A stretch of DNA of 64,000 nucleotides. It comes from Venatoribacter pacificus. Its GTDB lineage: Bacteria; Pseudomonadota; Gammaproteobacteria; Pseudomonadales; Oceanobacteraceae. This document shows positions 44,301-53,687 of the stretch, one piece after another (within the stretch, counting starts at the first letter, position 1; every line of letters starts with the position of its first letter). The stretch is from positions 6,140 through 70,139 of the forward strand of contig NZ_JAOANI010000004.1 in assembly GCF_025318105.1 (NCBI RefSeq). Direction: 5' to 3'. The position numbers and the translations under genes are program-made. The notes below the pieces were generated by a model that saw only the letters and a program-made list of their open reading frames with translations, made no database searches and was not told the origin of the DNA.

Positions 44301-46101
44301 CAAAAACGGCGCGGCTCACGAACTCTTCAGTTTCTGAGCTGCCTGTGCGGCAGCGAACGAGCGGGCCATACTCCGAAATATGCACACACTTTTCTGAGCT
44401 GCCTGTGCGGCAGCGAACCAGGAAATTCAGCGTCAGCGCGGGGACATTCATTTCTGAGCTGCCTGTGCGGCAGCGAACGGCGTGGGTTTTGGTTAAGAGC
44501 TAATTACAGGTTTCTGAGCTGCCTGTGCGGCAGCGAACGAAACCACATGAGTAATCCGTGGGTAAGGTTCTTTCTGAGCTGCCTGTGCGGCAGCGAACCG
44601 GCGGCGCATAACGTGGCGCTCAAACAATATTTTCTGAGCTGCCTGTGCGGCAGCGAACGTCGCAAGGAGCCGCGCCTCACGCACTTTACCTTTCTGAGCT
44701 GCCTGTGCGGCAGCGAACGCTCCCACTCGGTGCGCGTCTTCGTATTGGAATTTCTGAGCTGCCTGTGCGGCAGCGAACGCCAATCCAATCCGGAACGCCA
44801 TAAATGCTTTTTTCTGAGCTGCCTGTGCGGCAGCGAACGCCTCTCAGGTTAAGGGTGGCGTTCCGTGCGTTTTCTGAGCTGCCTGTGCGGCAGCGAACAG
44901 AAAATCTGCGCTTGAGGTTGAACGCCTTCATTTCTGAGCTGCCTGTGCGGCAGCGAACCTCATAAACTCATTGCAATTCGTGTGGATGGTTTTCTGAGCT
45001 GCCTGTGCGGCAGCGAACTAATGCGTGATAATCCACTGCGCTTTGCCAATTTTCTGAGCTGCCTGTGCGGCAGCGAACGAACAATTGCCCTACGGCCCCG
45101 ACGCTCTGCCTTTCTGAGCTGCCTGTGCGGCAGCGAACTGGGGAGGGTGTATGGGCCGCAGCGTAAACAATTTCTGAGCTGCCTGTGCGGCAGCGAACGT
45201 GCTGATTGTGGGTATCGCGACCATTGCGCTTTTCTGAGCTGCCTGTGCGGCAGCGAACGGAGCGTAGCGCCGAGACTGTTAGGGGGTATTTTTCTGAGCT
45301 GCCTGTGCGGCAGCGAACTCTCAGCGTGGTCATCACTTGCTGATGGCGATTTTCTGAGCTGCCTGTGCGGCAGCGAACTCAATTACCGCCATTTTTTGCC
45401 TCCCCTCTCATTTCTGAGCTGCCTGTGCGGCAGCGAACGTGGCTTTGGCGATGGCGGCGCGTATCATGTCGTTTCTGAGCTGCCTGTGCGGCAGCGAACC
45501 TTTCTTATCCGACCGTGTACGGGATCGCAAATTTCTGAGCTGCCTGTGCGGCAGCGAACCAAGCGTTGCGCCGTCGCTGGTAAGTCCATCATTTCTGAGC
45601 TGCCTGTGCGGCAGCGAACGGAGCCTTACATCGTTTCTGGATTCTCAGCGTTTTCTGAGCTGCCTGTGCGGCAGCGAACAAAGACGGAGGAAGACTTGCC
45701 ATGATCTCTTTTTTCTGAGCTGCCTGTGCGGCAGCGAACTTTGACCGGCCACGAACAAACACACGGTGATATTTTCTGAGCTGCCTGTGCGGCAGCGAAC
45801 TTCTGGCCGAAACACATCGCCGTCAGGACAGTTTTCTGAGCTGCCTGTGCGGCAGCGAACTAGCCGTCTGGGATTTCTTGCTCTGGTAACAATTTCTGAG
45901 CTGCCTGTGCGGCAGCGAACAGTCTGATTCGTCTGGTGTTCGGGGTTCAGAATTTCTGAGCTGCCTGTGCGGCAGCGAACATTGTGTTGACTGACACCTT
46001 TCCTTTTTGTAATTTCTGAGCTGCCTGTGCGGCAGCGAACAACAACCAGCGCAGAAGAAAAATACGTCATGATTTTCTGAGCTGCCTGTGCGGCAGCGAA
46101 C
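41329..46101 (-). CRISPR. type I-F CRISPR array, 80 repeats and 79 spacers
   Basis: 28-bp repeats, in crRNA sense GTTCGCTGCCGCACAGGCAG followed by CTCAGAAA, with the I-F hairpin CTGCC/GGCAG that Cas6f cuts. Counting repeat ends gives 16 from 41356 to 42256, 33 from 42317 to 44237, 20 from 44298 to 45438, 5 from 45499 to 45739, 5 from 45800 to 46040 and one at 46101. Spacers are 32 nt except five of 33 nt just before repeats ending 42317, 44298, 45499, 45800 and 46101. Repeat orientation, the leader and the cas genes all place transcription on the minus strand, so the newest spacers are near 46100. All repeats looked identical except the leader-distal one (41329-41356), which has CTCAGC for CTGAGC. 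Confidence 0.99.
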
Positions 46102-46146
46102 TAGAGCATTTTCTATCTAATCGCTTGATTATTAAAGAACTTCAGA
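46102..46146 (-). promoter_or_regulatory. CRISPR leader with IHF site
   Basis: AT-rich leader directly before the first repeat. On the minus strand AATCAAGCGATTA (46118-46130) matches the IHF consensus WATCAANNNNTTR at every defined position, 16 bp from the array. IHF bends leaders in type I-E and I-F systems to place new spacers at the first repeat. A promoter for the array must lie here or in the terminator region, but no clear -35 was found. Confidence 0.65.
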
Positions 46147-46185
46147 GAAAAAGCCTGCTTCACCCTTTTTATAATGAAGCAGGCT
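46147..46185 (-). terminator. terminator of the cas operon
   Basis: Perfect 11-bp arms AGCCTGCTTCA/TGAAGCAGGCT (46152-46162 and 46175-46185), followed on the minus strand by TTTTTC. It separates cas6f from the array, so the array needs its own promoter. Confidence 0.8.
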
Positions 46186-46231
46186 AACTCTTTGATTTTT
46201 AAGGCGGTTAGTGCATCACCTTAAAAAAGGG

Positions 46232-46798
46232 TCAAAACCACGGGACGGTCGCATCCGGGCTTAATCCGTAACGATTAAACTCGCCACCTTCTTGCTTCTC
46301 CTGCAATGTACTTCTTTCGATAAACAGGCAAAACGGTTGGGCGGTGCTGTGGCTGCGCAGATGTACATAGGGCAGGTTAGGTTTGCGTTCTATGGTTGCC
46401 GGAATCGCTTCTGTTGCCTGCCCGGCTGTTTCTCCTTTGCGTTTCATGCGGCGTCTGCGCATCCGCTCGGCGTTGGTTTTAAATTGTTTACGCCGGAACG
46501 TGCAGTGCTGGGCATGCTCTGGCACGGGTTTGATGTCGGTCATGCGTACATGGTCACGCATGCCTTTCAGCCAGTCTTCCTGCATCAGGCTGCGCAAGGT
46601 GCTTTCGCTGCTGTGCAGGCGTAATACATTCCCGACGCCACGAGGGTTAAGGCTGTAGTGCGGAAAGCTGATGCCAATATCACTGCGCTGTTGTTGTACC
46701 AGCGCTATGTGCAGGCGGCCATAGAGCGCGCCCAGTAACTGGGCGGCACTGGTTTCCGGGTCGGGCTGCACGTTCAGTTCAAGGTAGTGTGTTGTCAT
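46232..46798 (-). CDS. cas6f: CRISPR endoribonuclease Cas6f/Csy4
   Basis: 188 residues from the ATG at 46798, preceded by GTGAGG, five bases from the csy3 stop. It processes pre-crRNA by cutting at the 3-prime base of the repeat hairpin and stays bound to it. The catalytic His is at residue 30 in ALYGRLHIAL, equal to His29 of P. aeruginosa Csy4, and the catalytic Ser is in LRSHSTAQPFCLFI, equal to Ser148. The Arg-rich helix NAERMRRRRMKRK grips the RNA stem. The C-terminus YGLSPDATVPWF matches the family. Last gene of the cas operon. Confidence 0.98.
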   Translation of the reverse strand: MTTHYLELNVQPDPETSAAQLLGALYGRLHIALVQQQRSDIGISFPHYSLNPRGVGNVLRLHSSESTLRSLMQEDWLKGMRDHVRMTDIKPVPEHAQHCTFRRKQFKTNAERMRRRRMKRKGETAGQATEAIPATIERKPNLPYVHLRSHSTAQPFCLFIERSTLQEKQEGGEFNRYGLSPDATVPWF

Positions 46799-46802
46799 GG
46801 CC

Positions 46803-47825
46803 TCACCCTGCATCACCAAATACACCGCCACGGATTAAGGTGGCGATCACGAAGTGTTGTTGATTCTGTTCCGGTACTTTGTCTTTCAGTACCCAACCAT
46901 CCAGCAGGTTGTAAAAATCCATTTTTTCTTTTGGCTGACGATACGCTTTACCCTGGGTGGTAACAGAACCATAAGGTTCTACGGCAATTGGGCCATTGCT
47001 TTGCGCATCCGGGTACCAGGTGTCGATGGTGCGCAGTGCATTACCGATTTTTTGTGAATGCATGGCGGCAACATCCGCAACGTGGTAAAGGGTTTTACTT
47101 TTTTTGCTGTTGGATTTATCCAGAATTAATTCCTGCGATGGAAATACTTCCTGCCCTTCGCCAAGTCGTACAAAGGCGGTAATTTGCAGCAGCACATGTT
47201 CTTTGCCGGCTAATCCGGCTTCCATTAATGCGGCGAGTTCGGATAGTTTTCCGGCGTCTGCGGCTGGCGCTTTCAGTTCCGTCATGGAATGCGTTAACGC
47301 ATCAAAGCACCATTCTGATACGGCGCGGCCACCTTGCAGGCGGGCAACGGTTACTTCCACCTGTTCTGCGCCAATACGGTTGCGCCATAAAAAGCGACCA
47401 TTGGCCAGGTTGGCCGCGTAACGCTGGGCCAGTTCACCCAGGCCTGCGTTCTGAATATAACCGGCAACGGTGGCCAGTAATTTTTCGCGGTAGGCCGATT
47501 CATTACAGGCAGATGGTTCACCTACCCCACTGAGTACGCGCAGGGTAAATTGTACTTTCAGGGTGTCGGCATCGGCGGGTAATGCGGCAACATCGACGGT
47601 TTGCAGATTAGGGTTTTCAATCGCAGCATCCAGCTTAGCCGGGTCCTGATCTTTGGTTTTCAGACGATTAGAGATCGTACCGCGCACCGATTTTTCACGG
47701 ATGGATACGGGCTGCCAGTGATTATCGTGGCGGTTATCCCACTCGCCGGAAAATAACAGCGCATCGGACACGTCCAGTTTGCGTTCAAATGCTAATACGG
47801 AAGCGGTTTTAAGTTCATTAGTCAT
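46803..47825 (-). CDS. csy3: Cas7f/Csy3 backbone protein
   Basis: 340 residues, the family length. N-terminus TASVLAFERKLDVSDALLFSGEWD and RGTISNRLKTKDQDPAKLDAAIENPNLQTVDVA are Csy3 hallmarks; FLWRNRIGAEQVEV lies mid-protein. Six copies coat the crRNA spacer in the Csy (Cascade-F) complex. AAGGAAT precedes the ATG. Located 22 bp after csy2. Confidence 0.98.
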   Translation of the reverse strand: MTNELKTASVLAFERKLDVSDALLFSGEWDNRHDNHWQPVSIREKSVRGTISNRLKTKDQDPAKLDAAIENPNLQTVDVAALPADADTLKVQFTLRVLSGVGEPSACNESAYREKLLATVAGYIQNAGLGELAQRYAANLANGRFLWRNRIGAEQVEVTVARLQGGRAVSEWCFDALTHSMTELKAPAADAGKLSELAALMEAGLAGKEHVLLQITAFVRLGEGQEVFPSQELILDKSNSKKSKTLYHVADVAAMHSQKIGNALRTIDTWYPDAQSNGPIAVEPYGSVTTQGKAYRQPKEKMDFYNLLDGWVLKDKVPEQNQQHFVIATLIRGGVFGDAG

Positions 47826-47847
47826 AATGTATTCCTTGTTACGTCAC

Positions 47848-48864
47848 TTAATCGTTATGGGGTTTAATGAAGTTATTGCGGCAGCGGTATAAGCCGTTTT
47901 CCGGCTGGCTGTCGACGTACCAGAGCAGTTGCTCAATCGAATTCAGGCGATGCGGTGCAAGCCATTGCCCGATAGAAAACAGGCTTTCAACAAAGCGAAA
48001 TGGTGTCTGCGGATCACGGCTATTGGCCACGGCTCCAGCCGGGTGTACGTCACCCAGTGCGCCGTAACCCACCGGAATGGGTACGATCCAGCCCTGCCCT
48101 GTTCGGTCGTGCTGCCATTCGCCTTGTGTTTTTTCTGCGGTCTTTTTTGTTTTTCCTTCTGTTGTTTCTTGCATTACCTCTTCAGCTGTTTCTTCTGCCG
48201 TATTGTCGCTCGCCGGTTGGTAGTGCCAATTAATGCGCGACAGCGATAACCAGGCATCCAGTCGGGTCGCATCCGGCTGCGTGTTTTTAAGTGCCTGTAA
48301 ACGCTGATCGAGCAAATCGTCACGGGCGACCAGGGTGAAACCGGGTAATAATTGACGGCTTATTTTTTTCATCACCTCAGAGTCGCTGTTAGGTTCAGCA
48401 AAGGGCTGATAACGACGTAACCAGGGCTTGGCCTGTGGATGAATGGTGCCTCCGGCAATGCGCATGCGATTAAGAATTTCCGCTACCTGAGCCGGGTATT
48501 CTTCGCGCCATTCGTCCGTACCAATATTGACGCCAAATACCAGGCTGATCTCCAGGTGAATACGGCCTTCTTCAACAATGGCGGCGGTTTTTCCGCTTTT
48601 ATCGATGGGGTTACGGGTAAGGCGGAAAGATTTTACAAAGCCATCGTCGGTGACCAGTTCCTGATGATCGTGGCACACCACCCCCACGGCATTCAGGGGT
48701 AAATCTAACCCGGCCTGTTTTAATTGTCGCTCCAGTGCCCACATCAGGCCGAGGAAGGCCGTCATCGATGGGAAGCCGTGGGTTAACGGGCTGGAAATGG
48801 CGTTGGCGTTTTGTACCCGTAAACGGGGAATGACCAATACATGAGAAATCGCCGGCAGGCTCAT
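47848..48864 (-). CDS. csy2: Cas5f/Csy2
   Basis: 338 residues from the ATG at 48864, which overlaps the csy1 stop by 4 bp. The start HVLVIPRLRVQNANAISSPLTHGFPSMTAFLGLMWAL is the Csy2 signature. It binds the 5-prime handle of the crRNA with Csy1 and forms the tail of the complex. An acidic and Thr/Lys-rich insertion (TAEETAEEVMQETTEGKTKKTAEKTQ region, near residue 240) is probably a flexible loop and seems unusual for the family. Confidence 0.97.
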   Translation of the reverse strand: MSLPAISHVLVIPRLRVQNANAISSPLTHGFPSMTAFLGLMWALERQLKQAGLDLPLNAVGVVCHDHQELVTDDGFVKSFRLTRNPIDKSGKTAAIVEEGRIHLEISLVFGVNIGTDEWREEYPAQVAEILNRMRIAGGTIHPQAKPWLRRYQPFAEPNSDSEVMKKISRQLLPGFTLVARDDLLDQRLQALKNTQPDATRLDAWLSLSRINWHYQPASDNTAEETAEEVMQETTEGKTKKTAEKTQGEWQHDRTGQGWIVPIPVGYGALGDVHPAGAVANSRDPQTPFRFVESLFSIGQWLAPHRLNSIEQLLWYVDSQPENGLYRCRNNFIKPHND

Positions 48865-50198
48865 ACCGCACCTCCTGGCGCACGGCGTTGCTGCGGCACC
48901 GGCCAATGGGCTTCGATAACCGCTTGTTTTGCCCAGTGTTTGTATTCCACATCGCCGACGGTTTTTAATCCGGCTTTGTGCAGCTGCGTGTTTAACCAGT
49001 TGGCAAAATAACCGGCAACCTCATCGGGCCAGTCGCCCCACTGATAATCCGCATTAAATTGTTCGTCTTTGGCTTGATGATCTTGCCGCAGCGGTAATTC
49101 AATGCGTTCGGGGTCGAGCCAAAGCCGCTGACATTGCGGTAACTTGCAATCGGTGTGACGGCTCCAGCCCGGCTCCTGGCCAAAGCGAATACTCTCGCCA
49201 AACAGCGCCAGTTGCTGACCCAAAGCCTGCTCCAGAGCCTCGCGCTTTTCACGGGTTGCTTTAATAGCCTCCGGGTCCGATTGCAGTAAACGGCTCAGCG
49301 ATTTCAGCAGCTCAGCAACATCATCAAAGAAATAAAAAGAATGAAAGACAGAATCGACTTTAAGTACCTTAATCCGGTCTGAAGCATTCCAGTGTGGTGG
49401 CAGGGACGCTAACAGGTAATTAACCCCACCCCGTTCGCTGTTCAGCTGCGAAATATTCTGCGGTTTGGTGCCCCCCAGTTTACGCACGACCAGCCCACGG
49501 TAATCGTGATAACTGCCGTCGTAAGCGCTGTTTTCCCGGCGGGCCTGGCGGGCCAGTTTGTTTTCTTCACCAAAGCGTACTGCCTGAATATCGGCATGTA
49601 CTGTATGCGTCAGTGCGCTGGAAAATAACGGCTGCAACAGTTGATAGTCTGCATTATCGGAGGGTTCTTCACCCACCAGCCAGTAGAGCTGTTTGGCGAC
49701 TACGTGTGATGTTGGTTGTGTTTCTGCGCGGATTAATGACGAAAAAGCGTGCATCCATTCCTGGGCAGTTTCTGCATCTTCTGACAATGCGGCCTGTAAG
49801 TCAGAATCCGATGCCTGCATCCAGTCAAACAGACGCTTTCCTTCTACTTCGGTTTTCAGAAATTTGAAAACATCCAGTGCGGCGGCATTGCCAACAATAT
49901 CTTCGGCAAACGCATCACCTAACAGGTGACTGCCGATTTCATGATGTTGAGGGAGATTATTGGGCGTCAGATGCAGGCTGCTGCCTCTGGCATCCGGGTG
50001 GGTGGCTTTGAGTACGTGGGTCACAGCCTGAATTTGATTGACTCGACGGGCGGCATCAGCCAGCCAGGTCGTGTATTCATATTTAGCCGTCGTCTCAATA
50101 TCGGTATTGTTGCCTTTCAGCTTGGCATCCCGCCGTTCGTCAATAAACGTGGTAATGGCCGAACGAAAGGCGCTCGCTCTTGCGGTTAATGTTGTCAT
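48861..50198 (-). CDS. csy1: Cas8f/Csy1 large subunit
   Basis: 445 residues. Conserved Csy1 blocks include HPDARGSSLHLTPNNLPQHHEIGSH near residue 66, LGGTKPQNISQLNSERGGVNYLLASLPP near residue 235 and LPLRQDHQAKDEQFNADYQWGDWPDEVAGYFANWLN near the C-terminus. It recognises the PAM (GG/CC in studied I-F systems) and starts target unwinding, and recruits Cas2/3. AAAAAGGAATG gives a good ribosome site. 57 bp separate it from cas2/3. Confidence 0.97.
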   Translation of the reverse strand: MTTLTARASAFRSAITTFIDERRDAKLKGNNTDIETTAKYEYTTWLADAARRVNQIQAVTHVLKATHPDARGSSLHLTPNNLPQHHEIGSHLLGDAFAEDIVGNAAALDVFKFLKTEVEGKRLFDWMQASDSDLQAALSEDAETAQEWMHAFSSLIRAETQPTSHVVAKQLYWLVGEEPSDNADYQLLQPLFSSALTHTVHADIQAVRFGEENKLARQARRENSAYDGSYHDYRGLVVRKLGGTKPQNISQLNSERGGVNYLLASLPPHWNASDRIKVLKVDSVFHSFYFFDDVAELLKSLSRLLQSDPEAIKATREKREALEQALGQQLALFGESIRFGQEPGWSRHTDCKLPQCQRLWLDPERIELPLRQDHQAKDEQFNADYQWGDWPDEVAGYFANWLNTQLHKAGLKTVGDVEYKHWAKQAVIEAHWPVPQQRRAPGGAV

Positions 50199-50255
50199 TC
50201 CTTTTTCCTCATTGCTCCGTTTCCTTTGCTGATTTTTCCATGTTCATCATCCTTT

Positions 50256-53200
50256 TTATTGTCGCTTCATAAACCCAAGCCACGGGTGCCAATTCCACCC
50301 CTGTGAATTATCCAACACTTCAACCGTTGTCATTTTTTCTGCACAACGCTCAAGCGACATATCCAGCGCTTCGGCCTGTTCACGCACTAAGGTCATTAAA
50401 TCAAAATCACCCCAGACGCTGATGCCGGTTGCTGGTTGCAGCAACAGGGTGTGTCGCTGGCTGTGGTCTACCGGTATATACAGGTTTTGCCCACGTGCTG
50501 ATCGGTTAGCTTCCACCCGATGCAGTCGCAGTTGTTCTTCATCGTCGTCAGGGCGGAACACTAACGTGAGGGTTTGGCTGCCTGCGGAATCACGGAACGG
50601 CTGATACTGCGCTAATACGCCGGTCAGCAGGTTGTGCGGATGCCGCCAGCCCGGTGCGGCTTCATCTTGCTCCAACCACTGAACCTGAGTATTACGCCGC
50701 GAAACGTTGGCCGGTTTTGGCCGTGGGTACATGCTGGCGGCGATGCGCGCCTGTTCCAGATCAACCAGACTAGTCTGCGGTTTTTGCTCTTCAGCATTGC
50801 GCGGGAGAATACGCGGTACGGCGTTGAGGCACTGGTACTCATCGGTCTGCAGCAGATCGTGCAACCAGGGGCTGGTTAAGCGGAACTGCGTTCCTGCTGG
50901 GCCTTTTTCAAAACCGGGCCGCTGATAAATACCGTCATCGTTGTTCACGTTGGTAAAGTATTTAACCGGCGCATCCAGCAGCAACATATTGGCGTGTTGC
51001 GGTGTTTTGCGACGGTGACGCTGTACGCGACCAGCCAACTGAATGAACGAGCGCATGGACGATGGCTCGGCGATGGCCCAGTCGGCGTCCCAATCGCGCC
51101 CGACTTCACACACCGGTGAGGCCAGCACCACAAACAACTGCTGCGAGGCGGTTGTAGTATCCAGCGCATGGCGTATCTGGGGTTGTTGATACACCACCTG
51201 GCCGCCATCACCCCGGCGGTTAAAGGCGCTATCCAGCAGGTTCTCGATGGCTGAGCGCTGCACCAGTGGAAAACGTGAGTGGTAGACGCACAGGTGAATG
51301 TGAACATCATCAGCGGCGCCCAAAGCGTAAAGCGCTCTGGCCACCTGAGTCAGCGCTTCGATATTGGCCATCCGCACCATGCCAAAGCTCACCTGTTTAG
51401 CGCTGACAGGGTCGATCTCAGAATGATGGTGATGTAAGCGGATGCAGCCATCACGAAGGATGCGGGCCAGCTCAGAGTAGACCTCATTGGGCTGCCGGGT
51501 GGTGATGTCCAGCGGCAAAATTTCTGCCTGACGGCATGGCTTTTCTTTCGCTAATTGCGCAACACGTTGACCAATAAATTGTTGGTGTTGCTGCTCAAAC
51601 AATTCAGCTGTTTTAACCGTTGTGCTCTGCACACCAAATTCATCAACCCAAAGACATGGAATATCCGCCATCGAGTTCGTCTCACCGCCATCGGCACCGC
51701 GATTGTTAAGATAATGCTGGCGTCCCTGGCGATAGGCCATAAACATACCCGCAACTAACGCGGGCGGTAAGGTGGCCGAGGATAAGATAACGCGGCTGCC
51801 CAGCAATCCGGCCCAATACACTAACCGGGTCAGCGCTGGCAGATCGTTCAGGTCGTAGTCGTCGAGCTCATCCAGAATCAGGTCGCTGCTCATTAAGCGC
51901 AGCATCGGGGCAATTTGTCGGCCAGCGCGCTGTGATTCGGTAGCCGGAACCAGATGATCAACAGTACAAACCAGCATAGGAGCCGACAGCAGTTTGCGGA
52001 TATCGGCATTGGCTAACGCTTTGGCCAGCAACGGATGATCGGCACTATTGCCTTCGTACAGCACATGGCTGTCTTCTTCGAGCAGCTCCTGCACTGAAGC
52101 TGAGCCGCTTTGCTCCGCCCGCTGTTCGTAATACTCAAATAATGCCCGGCTGGACGAACCGCCAACCTGAATGGCCAGTTCATCGTCATTCAGGTGCAGG
52201 TCTTTGCGGTAGCTGCGCCCGGTCTGCAAGGTCAGTGTGCGCAGGCCAAGCGCATAGGTTGCGCGCATGCCCTGCTGCGGACTGGCAAGAGCATAAAGAA
52301 TGCGGGCATTGGCCAGTGTTTTACCGCAACCGGTTGACGCCATATTAATAATAAAAGCGCCTTGTTGCCGGGCGCTTTCGCGGATGGCCGTGGCGGCATC
52401 AAAGGCTTTATCCTGCCAGGAGAAACGTGGGTTACCACTGCGTTTTCTTAAGCCACGATGATTGGCTAAACGCGGTAAATAGCGCTCAAATCCGGGTAAT
52501 GCATGAGCGATAGAGGCGGCACCCTGCGCAACCCCTAATAAATGTTCAAGCAATGATTGGTTAAGCACCGGCCGACCATGTTTATTGTGCGTGGTATTCG
52601 CGGCCAGCGTTTGCTTGATCTGTAAAAAAGGCACACGTCCGGCAACCGGTTTATCGGTGGCGGTTAACCCCAGGCTGGAATAATGATGGTCACCCAGCAT
52701 CAGACAAAGCCGCGCCAGATGCATTACATACGGATTATCCAGCCAGTTTCCCCGGTGAGTTTGTTGCAGCGATATTAAGCGTTTTGCTAACTTCGCCGCT
52801 TGCTTGCGCCAGACCGGAGACATAACAGGCAAATCGCCTTGCAAGCTCCAGTATTTTTCTTTGAGAGCCTGGTCTGCATCCTGTGCCTGTTCGTTCCAGT
52901 CGTGCGCAACCTTTGATAATAAATCCGGTAATTCATGCAGACCTGGAGCACGTCCTTTGGTACCAAGCCATTGTTGTTTACCGTCATTATCTTTTGCCGG
53001 TTTAAGTGGTAAGCGGTGATGGGTGACGATCAACCAGCCAATAGCGGCGGCGACCGGGGCCTGGGAAGAGAGAGTACGAAAAGGTTGCGGATGATCGGCA
53101 GCATCCAGACCATCACGCCAGTAACGTCCGGGCATGGTCCAGATTGCAGGATCGTCGGTTGTTTCATCGGCCAGGCGCTGCAGCCATTGTTCGTCAGTAT

Positions 53201-53687
53201 CGGTGCCGACGAATGCCTGAAATAAGCGCAGTGACACCCATTCATGGCGGTACAGATTTTTCTCTGTACGCTGTCCTTTTAAGCGCTCCTGAAACGCAAT
53301 ACTGGCCTTACCTAAATCGTGCAACAGCCCCGCGAACTGAGCCAGTACACGAATAAGTTCGAGGGTATGCCAATCGTTTTCGTCTTCGTGGCGCAGCACA
53401 TTACGCGCCGTGCTATTCGTGGGGGTCGCGCCTTCCATATTGAACTGGCTGGCGTCGCCGACAATCCACATCAGTTCGCTGTGGTCTTTGCCGCGAATCC
53501 AGTGGCAGGCAACCGCGGTATTTTTGCGTGCGGTTTTGCGCAGCAGTTTGCGTAGGGTATTCAGGCCCTCCTGCGTAATGGCCGTCTGCCAGGTGCGTTC
53601 TCCTCTGCGCTCGGCAAATTGATCCAGAATTCGGCGACTTTCTTTTAAAGCGTTTTTATTGCATTGCGAAACCAGAAGGACATTCAT
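50256..53687 (-). CDS. cas3: Cas2-Cas3 fusion nuclease-helicase
   Basis: 1143 residues, the I-F specific fusion. Residues 1-95 are the Cas2-like domain (MNVLLVSQCNKNALKESRRILDQFAERRGERTW). The HD nuclease domain follows with LLHDLGKASIAFQERLKG near residue 118. The superfamily 2 helicase has Walker A ASTGCGKTLANARIL near residue 449, the DExD-type box LILDELDDYD and motif III ILSSATLPP. QLAGRVQRHRRK near residue 885 is motif VI. It degrades DNA bound by the Csy complex and joins Cas1 for spacer acquisition. The ATG overlaps the cas1 stop by 4 bp. All key residues are present, so the protein should be active. Confidence 0.98.
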   Translation of the reverse strand: MNVLLVSQCNKNALKESRRILDQFAERRGERTWQTAITQEGLNTLRKLLRKTARKNTAVACHWIRGKDHSELMWIVGDASQFNMEGATPTNSTARNVLRHEDENDWHTLELIRVLAQFAGLLHDLGKASIAFQERLKGQRTEKNLYRHEWVSLRLFQAFVGTDTDEQWLQRLADETTDDPAIWTMPGRYWRDGLDAADHPQPFRTLSSQAPVAAAIGWLIVTHHRLPLKPAKDNDGKQQWLGTKGRAPGLHELPDLLSKVAHDWNEQAQDADQALKEKYWSLQGDLPVMSPVWRKQAAKLAKRLISLQQTHRGNWLDNPYVMHLARLCLMLGDHHYSSLGLTATDKPVAGRVPFLQIKQTLAANTTHNKHGRPVLNQSLLEHLLGVAQGAASIAHALPGFERYLPRLANHRGLRKRSGNPRFSWQDKAFDAATAIRESARQQGAFIINMASTGCGKTLANARILYALASPQQGMRATYALGLRTLTLQTGRSYRKDLHLNDDELAIQVGGSSSRALFEYYEQRAEQSGSASVQELLEEDSHVLYEGNSADHPLLAKALANADIRKLLSAPMLVCTVDHLVPATESQRAGRQIAPMLRLMSSDLILDELDDYDLNDLPALTRLVYWAGLLGSRVILSSATLPPALVAGMFMAYRQGRQHYLNNRGADGGETNSMADIPCLWVDEFGVQSTTVKTAELFEQQHQQFIGQRVAQLAKEKPCRQAEILPLDITTRQPNEVYSELARILRDGCIRLHHHHSEIDPVSAKQVSFGMVRMANIEALTQVARALYALGAADDVHIHLCVYHSRFPLVQRSAIENLLDSAFNRRGDGGQVVYQQPQIRHALDTTTASQQLFVVLASPVCEVGRDWDADWAIAEPSSMRSFIQLAGRVQRHRRKTPQHANMLLLDAPVKYFTNVNNDDGIYQRPGFEKGPAGTQFRLTSPWLHDLLQTDEYQCLNAVPRILPRNAEEQKPQTSLVDLEQARIAASMYPRPKPANVSRRNTQVQWLEQDEAAPGWRHPHNLLTGVLAQYQPFRDSAGSQTLTLVFRPDDDEEQLRLHRVEANRSARGQNLYIPVDHSQRHTLLLQPATGISVWGDFDLMTLVREQAEALDMSLERCAEKMTTVEVLDNSQGWNWHPWLGFMKRQ

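Noticed and set aside
41269..46070. Long open frames across the array translating to repeated FAAAQAAQK, ELPVRQRT, LSCLCGSE or RCRTGSSE
   Set aside because: They are translations of the 28-bp CRISPR repeat in different frames (28 + 32 = 60 keeps the frame open). No ribosome sites, and they are ended by spacer content only.
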